Positions 1 through 5,411 of a DNA stretch of 6,300 nt are shown here, in pieces (position 1 is the first letter of the stretch; every line of letters starts with the position of its first letter). Both the position numbers and the translations under genes were made by a program. The notes beneath the pieces are model-generated. The model had not been told where the DNA came from, made no database searches, and saw only the letters and a list, made by a program, of their open reading frames with translations. The stretch is from Planctomycetota bacterium (GTDB lineage: Bacteria > Planctomycetota > Planctomycetia > Planctomycetales > Planctomycetaceae), in the NCBI GenBank assembly GCA_027622115.1, contig JAQBZS010000457.1:1-6300 (forward strand). Reading direction: 5' to 3'.

Positions 1-1157
1 GTGCCCCATACCCCCAGCGTTTCGTCGAGCAATCCGCGTCGCTTGAGATCTTTCAGCAAGCCGGCAATCGGCTTGTCCACGGCAGCACAATTCGTCGAGT
101 GATTGCTCTTGAGATTGCTGTGCGCGTCCCAACCGCCGCCACCGCCACCGCCGTGAAAGAGTTGCACGAATCGAACGCCTCGCTCCACCATTCGCCGCGC
201 GGTCAAGCATTGCAGGCCGAAACCGGAACCGTAGAGGTCCAACGTTTCCTTGGTTTCGCCGCTGGTATCGAAGATTTCCGGCACGGACGTCTGCATGCGG
301 AAGGCGAGTTCATACGCCTGGATTCGGGCTCGCAATTCCGAGTCCTCGGGATATTCGACCGCAGAAATGCCGTTCAGCTGCTTGATGAGTTCGAAGTTCT
401 TCTGCTGTTCCTCGCGGAAGACTCGACCTTCCGGCTTGCCGTAGGGGAGCGGGTTCGACGCGTTGAGCAACACGCCGTCGTGTTCGGCTCCAAGATAGTT
501 GGCCTGGTGAACTTGCACACCGCCGCAGCATTCGCCGATGGGTTTGCCGAGCACCATGAATTTCGGCAAGTTTTCGTTCATCGTGCCCAAACCGTAATGC
601 ACCCACGATCCGATGCACGGGAAATAGCCGTCACTGATATGTCGCCCGGTGTGGAATTGCAGTTGAGCCCCGTGGTCGTTGTCCGTCGTCCACATCGACC
701 GCACCACGGCGATGTCGTCAATGCACTCGCTGACGTGCGGCCACCAGTCCGTAACTTCAATGCCGCTTTCGCCCCGCTTCCTGAAGCCGACCTGCATGGG
801 GTAGATCTTCTGGCGAAAGCTACGAGTGTTTCCGTTGACGAACGGGCGAAAGTTCTCTTTGACGAAGGGGGTGTCGTACGCGTCCTTGAGCGGCGTTTCC
901 GACAGCGATTTTCCCGCATACTTATTGAGCGCGGGTTTCGGATCGAAACTTTCCATGTGACTGACGCCGCCGGCCATGAACAGCCAAATCACATGCTTGA
1001 TGCGCGGCGACGACCCCGGCTGGCCATTCGGGATGGCCGCTGCTTCGTCCGCCAGCATGTTGCCGAGCGCGAGGCCCGCGAAGCCCATCCCCATGTCAGC
1101 GAGAAACGTGCGACGCGGAACTGTTGAGCCTGTGAGCCACGGTTGATCGGAGTTCAT
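1..1157 (-). CDS. DUF1501 family protein, Tat-exported (3' end beyond window)
   Basis: The reverse strand from the ATG at 1157-1155 translates without a stop for 385 codons to the window edge. The N-terminus carries a twin-arginine signal, PRRTFLADMG (Arg15-Arg16), followed by a Gly/Ala-rich hydrophobic stretch to about residue 33, so export by the Tat pathway is expected. Family landmarks are IKHVIWLFMAGGVSHMESFD (about 53-72), a DHG at 161-163, GRHISDGYFPCIGSW (171-185) and WDAHSNLKSNH (343-353). This is the DUF1501 family, related to the alkaline-phosphatase/sulfatase fold, abundant in planctomycetes and of unproven enzymatic role. Members usually have about 450-480 residues, so roughly 70-100 C-terminal residues lie outside the window. 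A weak GGAA lies about nine bases before the ATG. In planctomycetes a DUF1549/DUF1553 gene usually precedes this family, but none is visible upstream here. A run of seven glycines (336-342) precedes the WDAH motif. Confidence 0.93.
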   Translation of the reverse strand, partial: MNSDQPWLTGSTVPRRTFLADMGMGFAGLALGNMLADEAAAIPNGQPGSSPRIKHVIWLFMAGGVSHMESFDPKPALNKYAGKSLSETPLKDAYDTPFVKENFRPFVNGNTRSFRQKIYPMQVGFRKRGESGIEVTDWWPHVSECIDDIAVVRSMWTTDNDHGAQLQFHTGRHISDGYFPCIGSWVHYGLGTMNENLPKFMVLGKPIGECCGGVQVHQANYLGAEHDGVLLNASNPLPYGKPEGRVFREEQQKNFELIKQLNGISAVEYPEDSELRARIQAYELAFRMQTSVPEIFDTSGETKETLDLYGSGFGLQCLTARRMVERGVRFVQLFHGGGGGGGWDAHSNLKSNHSTNCAAVDKPIAGLLKDLKRRGLLDETLGVWG

Positions 1158-1159
1158 GT

Positions 1160-1393
1160 TTGCATTCCAGTCGTTTGATGTTGATTCGCGGAACAGCGAA
1201 CCAAGTTACATTGGAAAGACTCGGGCTCGACATTGTCAAAGTCAACGGCAGCGTAGCCGAACTGAAACAACACGCCCGCATCGTGCCAGCCGTCGAGATG
1301 TTCGGTCTGGCTGAAGGCCGCATGCGGACCTTGCGGAAGCCACAGAGTTCGAAGGCTTTGGTCGCCCACTCGGCGGCTCCGGATTCGCTCTGG
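1160..1393. other. Unassigned segment between DUF1501 start and first Calx-beta repeat
   Basis: This stretch is open in the plus frame that leads into the Calx-beta repeats (from TTG 1160). It is also open in a minus frame whose TGA (1156-1154) overlaps the DUF1501 ATG as ATGA. Neither translation resembles a family I know: plus contains GLDIVKVNGSVAELKQHARI, minus contains LDGWHDAGVLFQFGYAAVDF. A hand count of GC by codon position gives about 60, 43 and 66 percent for plus positions 1, 2 and 3. The low middle position fits coding in either of these two frames and does not decide between them. It may be the tail of a lost upstream gene, foreign leader sequence, or the intergenic region that holds the DUF1501 promoter. 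Confidence 0.4.
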
Positions 1394-2453
1394 TGCGACG
1401 TCACCCAAGCTGAAGGCGATGGCAGCGGAACGACGGCTTACACATTGAGCGTGAATTTCCTCACAGCGGATGGCACAAGCAATCCCGCGATAACAGGCGG
1501 CGACTTCACGGCGGCCAGTGGCGCGCTGAACTTCGCCGGAACCGCTGGTGAGACCAAGACGATCACGGTCAATGTGGCCAAGGACGACACCGTCGAGCTG
1601 GATGAAACATTCTTCGTGAACCTGTCGAATTTGCTGGCCGGCGGTCGCGACGTCTCGATTGGGGACGGTCAAGGCTTGGACACGATTCAGAACGACGACA
1701 GCGCCGTGTTTACGGTGAATTCACAATCCGGTCTGGAAGACGCCGGTACGATGACGTTTACGGTCACGCTGTCGAATCCGGTCGATACGGCCACCAGCGT
1801 GAAAGTCTCCACCATCGACGGTTCGGCCACGATCGCGGGCAGCGACTACACTGCGGTCACGAACCGCACGCTCGACTTCGCGGCGGGTGTCGCATCGACC
1901 ACCTTCACCGTGACACCGACCGCCGACAATATGGTGGAGTCTCACGAAACGTTCACCGTTCGGCTCAGTGACGTGGTCCATTCGGGCCGGGCGGTCACGG
2001 CATCTTCCGACGTCGGCACCGGTACGATCATCAATGACGACATCCAGTCGGCTGGAAGTGTTGCTCATAGCCCAAGACGTTTCGCAGGCCGGCACCAGCT
2101 TGCGATTCAACATCCAAGTCCTCGCGCCGGCCGTGCCTCTGCGGCCTGTGCTCACCTTGCCGGCAACGACCATCGGCATTCGCACTCCGACCGTGACTTG
2201 GACGGACAATGCCAACGCCGTGAAGTGGGACGTGTCGATCCGCGACCTAACGAACAACGTGGAATTCCATCGTGACAAGAATGTGACCACGACGAGCTTC
2301 ACGTTCCCGACGGTACCGGCGACGCCCGCGGAGTACCGCGTGTGGGTCCAGGCCGTAAACGCGAACGGTCAGCTCAGCGGTTTCAGTGGCGGAAAGAACA
2401 TCACCACCGGCAACGTCGCGCCGCAACGACCGCTGTTCTCCCCGAACACATGA
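1160..2453 (+). pseudogene. Calx-beta / fibronectin-like surface protein remnant, frameshifted
   Basis: Two Calx-beta repeats are readable in one frame. Repeat 1 (1397-1699) runs from DVTQAEGDGSGTTAYTL to LDTIQNDD and includes the signature DDTVELDETFFVNLS. Repeat 2 (1703-2041) runs from VFTVNSQSG to GTGTIINDD. That frame then turns to nonsense and stops at 2273-2275. Sensible protein resumes one base over, from about 2058 (VLLIAQDVSQAGTSLRFNIQ), and continues to the TGA at 2451-2453 with a fibronectin-III-like module (about 2145-2411: TPTVTWTDN, YRVWVQAVNANGQLSGFS). A +1-type frame change between about 2042 and 2070 therefore splits the gene. Family proteins are large secreted or surface adhesin-like proteins with signal peptides and many calcium-binding repeats. 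This one has no signal peptide. Its frame opens at a TTG (1160) or ATG (1178), and its first 79 residues match nothing I recognise. Repeat 1 lacks about 10 residues between AYTL and SVNF. I infer a decayed fragment. A sequencing error could explain the frameshift alone, but not the missing N-terminus. Confidence 0.75.
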
Positions 2454-2521
2454 TTGTCGAGTTGAACGAATCGATCGACCTGTCATTGACGGATCGAGGC
2501 GGGTGATGAAACACCGTCCGG

Positions 2522-3538
2522 TCACTCGTACTTGGGGATGTTGGGTTCCGGAACCTCGTCCAGCAAACGCTTGATAATGTCTTCGGTCGAAAAGCCTTCG
2601 GCCTGGGCTTGGAAGTTGGCGCTGAGACGATGCCGCAATACGGGAACGGCGACTTTGCGGATATCGGCCATTGAAACACTCGGGCGCCCGTCCATCGCCG
2701 CCGCCGCCTTGCCGCCGGTGATCAGAAACTGACCCGCTCGCGGTCCCGCGCCCCAGTCGATCATGTCGCGAATGAATTCGGGGGCAGTCGGATCGCTCGG
2801 GCGAGTGGCGCGGACCAGTCGAGCGGCGTAGCTGATGGTCATCGGCGGAGCTTCGATCATCCCGATCTGTTTTTGCAGATAGATAATGGATTTGGCGGAC
2901 AGGACTTTGCGGACGTCCTTCTTCTCGCCGCTGGTGGTGACCGTGAGAATTTCTTCTTCTTCGTCCAGCTTCGGATAATCGACTTTGATGTTGAACATGA
3001 AGCGATCCAACTGAGCTTCCGGCAGGGGATAGGTGCCTTCTTGCTCGATGGGATTCTGCGTGGCGATGACGAAGAACGGTTCCGGCAGCGGATAGGTAAT
3101 TTGCCCGGCCGTGACTTCTCGTTCTTGCATGGCTTGCAACAGCGCGGCCTGCGTCTTCGGCGGCGTGCGATTGATTTCGTCAGCGAGCAACACGTTGGTG
3201 AACACCGGCCCTTGCATGAACCGAAATTCGCGTTTGCCCGATTCGCTTTCGTCCAGAACGTTGGTGCCGGTGATGTCGGACGGCATGAGGTCCGGCGTGA
3301 ACTGGATGCGTTTGAAGGACACGTCCAGCAAGCGCGCAATCGTGCTCACGACCAGCGTTTTTGCCAGCCCCGGCACTCCGACCAACAGGCAGTGCCCTCC
3401 GGTGAAGATCGCCGCCAGGATCTGCTCGATCACTTCGTCTTGGCCGATGATGACCTTATGCAGTTCTTCCACCATCACATCATGGTGGCGTTTGAACTTG
3501 TCGAGGAACTCGTCGAATTCGCGTTTGTCGGTAGCCAA
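2522..3538 (-). CDS. MoxR-family AAA+ ATPase
   Basis: A 338-residue MoxR-type ATPase, full length for the family (about 320-340). With the TTG at 3538-3536 as start, Walker A is GVPGLAKT (54-61), Walker B is VLLADEINR (116-124), sensor 1 is ATQNP (159-163), the arginine-finger region is LPEAQLDRF (172-180) and the sensor 2 region is GAGPRAGQ (263-270). All key residues are present, so it should be an active hexameric ATPase. MoxR proteins act as chaperone-like factors that mature partner complexes, often with DUF58 and von Willebrand factor A proteins. No such partner lies downstream on this strand within the window: the next sequence is the convergent Calx-beta remnant, 68 bases away. Start choice: the TTG gives ATDKREFDEFL, which resembles N-termini of planctomycete MoxR proteins. 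The frame stays open further upstream to a TTG at 3661, adding 41 residues (SRTLSTLDLPAPAS...) that do not look like MoxR. No strong Shine-Dalgarno precedes the TTG at 3538, so the start is less certain than the function. Confidence 0.93.
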   Translation of the reverse strand: MATDKREFDEFLDKFKRHHDVMVEELHKVIIGQDEVIEQILAAIFTGGHCLLVGVPGLAKTLVVSTIARLLDVSFKRIQFTPDLMPSDITGTNVLDESESGKREFRFMQGPVFTNVLLADEINRTPPKTQAALLQAMQEREVTAGQITYPLPEPFFVIATQNPIEQEGTYPLPEAQLDRFMFNIKVDYPKLDEEEEILTVTTSGEKKDVRKVLSAKSIIYLQKQIGMIEAPPMTISYAARLVRATRPSDPTAPEFIRDMIDWGAGPRAGQFLITGGKAAAAMDGRPSVSMADIRKVAVPVLRHRLSANFQAQAEGFSTEDIIKRLLDEVPEPNIPKYE

Positions 3539-3585
3539 GGATCGCCGTCGTTTTTGAAGGAGGATGCGTAGGATTGGCGTGACTT

Positions 3586-3611
3586 CGCATCGACCGGTTG
3601 AAGTCGATGCG
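3586..3611 (-). other. Perfect 9-bp hairpin upstream of moxR
   Basis: The arms CGCATCGAC (3586-3594) and GTCGATGCG (3603-3611) are exact reverse complements around an 8-base loop. The hairpin lies 48-73 bases before the proposed moxR start, so it would be in the mRNA leader if transcription begins upstream. A second, weaker stem (CGGC, four-base loop, GCCG) follows at about 3642-3653. No T-tract follows on either strand, so it does not look like a simple intrinsic terminator. It could be a leader structure, an operator-like site for a dimeric protein, or part of coding sequence if the upstream TTG is used. Confidence 0.5.
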
Positions 3612-3929
3612 GGTGCCGGAAGGTCAAGTGTCGACAGGGTGCGGCTCCCGCCGATTCGCAATTCGCCGAGAAACTCGTTCGGCTCCGCACACCTGATAAG
3701 CCACGAAGTCGAGGAGTCTACCGGCTAGGCACCCAAAAGACACTTTTGCGAATCGAGGTGCGTAATCGCCTGCCAAAGGTCAACCACGACCCCCAAGTTC
3801 TCAACACTCGCGTTTTTCGAAGGTGCATCAAATCAACCACGTCCCGAAAATCATCAGAGCAGCGGCGGAAGTGGATTGAGGAACTCAATTTGCCGCGTCG
3901 CCCACACGACCAGAACCGCGATGGGAGCG

Positions 3930-4043
3930 AATTGGGGATTGAGGCGTCAGGCTTGCCGTTTTCAGATTTGGCGGCCTCGTGTGCTGCGTGAAACCTGCGC
4001 TGACTTGCCGACAAATCTGAAACACGTAAGCCTGACCCCAATT
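3930..4043. repeat. Long imperfect inverted repeat, MITE- or REP-like
   Basis: The left arm (3930-3975) and right arm (4007-4043) are imperfect reverse complements around a spacer of about 31 bases. Both ends read AATTGGGG inward. Inside that, TCAGGCTT and then TTTCAGATTTG followed by CGGC (one mismatch) are shared. The left arm carries about nine extra bases (ATTGAGGCG) after AATTGGGG, and a cluster of mismatches follows TCAGGCTT. The outer motif CCTGACCCCAATT resembles palindromes I associate with REP-type elements mobilised by IS200-like (RAYT) transposases in other bacteria. That link is from memory and unverified here. No transposase is present, so it would be non-autonomous. Its right end lies about 78 bases before the lactonase start, where it could influence expression. 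Confidence 0.6.
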
Positions 4044-4108
4044 GTGACAAACTCGATCTCAGATCATCGCATATAGAAATCGCCATCCGGACACGCCCAC
4101 AACAGGAC

Positions 4109-4114
4109 AAGGAG
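4109..4114 (+). promoter_or_regulatory. Ribosome binding site of the lactonase gene
   Basis: AAGGAG lies six bases before the GTG at 4121. It is a near-consensus Shine-Dalgarno at good spacing and decides in favour of the GTG start over the TTG three bases later. It is the clearest ribosome binding site in the window. Confidence 0.75.
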
Positions 4115-4120
4115 AGCACC

Positions 4121-5266
4121 GTGTTGCGTCTTCCGTTTTTACACACTTTGAGCATCTTCCTCTTCATGATGACAACCACACTCGCGGACGATTCGGTGCT
4201 GTTCATCTCGGCGTTCGCTTCCGGCGAGAAGGGAGCGATTCATGCGTTTCAGTTTGACGCGAAGACCGGCGGATTGAAGCTGCTGCATCGCACCACGGAC
4301 ATTCAGAATCCCTTTTTCCTGGCGGTCTCACGGAATGGCCGGTTCCTGTATGCCATCGATGCCGCACAGTTTGGCGGCAAGGATCACGAATTCGTGGCGT
4401 CCTACGCGATCGACGGCCGCGGCGGAAAACTCAATCGGTTGAATCGTCAGTCCACGCGCGGCACGGCTTCGTGTTATCTCGATGTTGATGCCACCGGATC
4501 GACCGTGGTCGTGGCGAATTACTCGACCGGTAACGTGGCGGCTCTGCCGGTCAAGAAAGACGGTTCCCTGGACGAAGCATCGTCGTTCATTCAGCATCAG
4601 GGGTCGAGTGTCGACCCGGCGCGTCAGAAGGGACCGTACGCCCACAGTATTGAAATCAGCCCGGACAATCGCTTTGCGCTGGCCGCCGATCTGGGGCTCG
4701 ACAAAGTGCTCATCTATCGCCTGGACCAGGGAAAACTCGGCGTCAACCCGAAGCAGCCCTTCGCCACGGTACCCGCCGGTTCCGGCCCGCGTCACCTCAC
4801 GTTTCACCCAAACGGCCAGCGCGTGTACGTGATCAACGAACTCAAGAACACCGTCACGTTTTTCGAGTACGACCCCGCCGACGGCAGACTGGCCCAACGA
4901 CAAACCATCGCGACACTGCCGGCCGATTTCACCGGCACGAGTCACTGTGCCGATCTGAAGATCACGCCGGACGGCAAGTTCCTCTACGGAACCAATCGCG
5001 GTCACGACAGCATCGCGATCTACCGCATCGGAGACGACGGCCGTCTCAGCCTGGTGCGTATTGAACCCAGCCGCGGAAAAGGTCCGCAGAACCTGTTGAT
5101 CACGCCGGATGGCGGCTGGCTGCTGTGCGCGAACATGCCGGGCAACAGTGTGATCGTGTTCAAGATTGATCGAGACACCGGACATCTCGCGGCTGCAGGT
5201 CAGCCGATTTCGATGCCGATGCCCTCGTGTATTCGTTGGCTGCCGTCGCAACCGGCAACACATTGA
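4121..5266 (+). CDS. Secreted lactonase-family (6-phosphogluconolactonase-like) beta-propeller protein
   Basis: A complete 381-residue protein of the lactonase family (Pfam PF10282, the Pgl/YbhE type seven-bladed propeller), close to the usual 340-390 length. The GTG start follows a good AAGGAG. Residues 1-22 form a Sec signal peptide: a hydrophobic LHTLSIFLFMM core with probable cleavage after TTLA. Blade repeats are visible as PFFLAVSRNGRFLYAID (64-80), HSIEISPDNRFALAADLG (175-192), GPRHLTFHPNGQRVYVI (222-238), CADLKITPDGKFLYGTNRG (276-294) and QNLLITPDGGWLLCANM (323-339). The conserved HS, GPRH and NxxxNT/V-type positions of the family appear kept. Cytoplasmic members hydrolyse 6-phosphogluconolactone in the pentose phosphate pathway. 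Export argues that this one acts on another lactone or sugar substrate in the periplasm or outside, and the real substrate is unknown. It is monocistronic as far as can be seen: the next gene converges 145 bases downstream. No symbol is assigned because of the export signal. Confidence 0.92.
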   Translation: MLRLPFLHTLSIFLFMMTTTLADDSVLFISAFASGEKGAIHAFQFDAKTGGLKLLHRTTDIQNPFFLAVSRNGRFLYAIDAAQFGGKDHEFVASYAIDGRGGKLNRLNRQSTRGTASCYLDVDATGSTVVVANYSTGNVAALPVKKDGSLDEASSFIQHQGSSVDPARQKGPYAHSIEISPDNRFALAADLGLDKVLIYRLDQGKLGVNPKQPFATVPAGSGPRHLTFHPNGQRVYVINELKNTVTFFEYDPADGRLAQRQTIATLPADFTGTSHCADLKITPDGKFLYGTNRGHDSIAIYRIGDDGRLSLVRIEPSRGKGPQNLLITPDGGWLLCANMPGNSVIVFKIDRDTGHLAAAGQPISMPMPSCIRWLPSQPATH

Positions 5267-5411
5267 GAAAGAGCCGAAAACGGCGATTGCCGAATCCAAG
5301 AATCGAGCGCTGTGCTTTCTGAAGCCTGGTGACTGCTGCTTCGTTGTCACGAAAGACTCGAACTTGTCAGCCGTGCCGAGATTGATGGTGCAGATGATGA
5401 CGGAGAACTGG
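5267..5411. other. Intergenic gap between convergent genes
   Basis: 145 bases between the stops of the lactonase gene (plus) and the RND gene (minus). A small stem GCCG-AAAA-CGGC (5273-5284) directly follows the lactonase stop but lacks a T-tract, so a terminator cannot be claimed. A looser GAAGC/GCTTC pair (5321-5325 and 5338-5342) is probably chance. I see no gene here. Confidence 0.5.

Larger units (their letters stand above)
3539..4120. other. Non-coding region between divergent moxR and lactonase genes
   Basis: About 580 bases without a convincing gene. Open frames on both strands here show no recognisable domain and low-complexity, Ser/Arg-rich translations. The region should hold both promoters, since the flanking genes diverge. 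It contains the hairpin at 3586-3611, a nested hairpin at 3862-3896 (outer arms GCGGC and GCCGC, inner arms ATTGAG and CTCAAT around GAA), a small AT-rich stem at 3734-3748 (CAAAAG and CTTTTG around ACA) and the long inverted repeat at 3930-4043. A possible -10 hexamer TATAGA sits at 4072-4077, ahead of the lactonase gene, but I see no good -35 at the expected distance. Confidence 0.6.

Noticed and set aside
99..1127. Long plus-strand open frame antisense to the DUF1501 gene
   Set aside because: The opposite strand gives a textbook DUF1501 protein with a Tat signal. The plus frame has no recognisable domain and is an antisense shadow of GC-rich codons.
1154..1672. Minus-strand open frame of 172 codons ending in an ATGA overlap with the DUF1501 start
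   Set aside because: Most of it is antisense to clear Calx-beta repeats and its translation matches nothing known. The ATGA overlap is mentioned as an alternative but is too weak to call a gene.
3564..3728. Small plus ORF with GGAGG directly before an ATG
   Set aside because: The GGAGG abuts the ATG with no spacing, the 54-residue translation has no recognisable features, and it overlaps the moxR leader hairpin.
3854..3946. Minus-strand stretch of 30 open codons ending in tandem TGA TGA, hydrophobic (PIAVLVVWATRQIEFLNPL)
   Set aside because: It looks like a possible protein tail but has no good start, is bounded by an in-frame TGA inside the inverted repeat, and is too short to support.
5273..5284. 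GCCG-AAAA-CGGC stem as terminator of the lactonase gene
   Set aside because: The stem is only four pairs long with no T-tract, so it is not distinguishable from chance.
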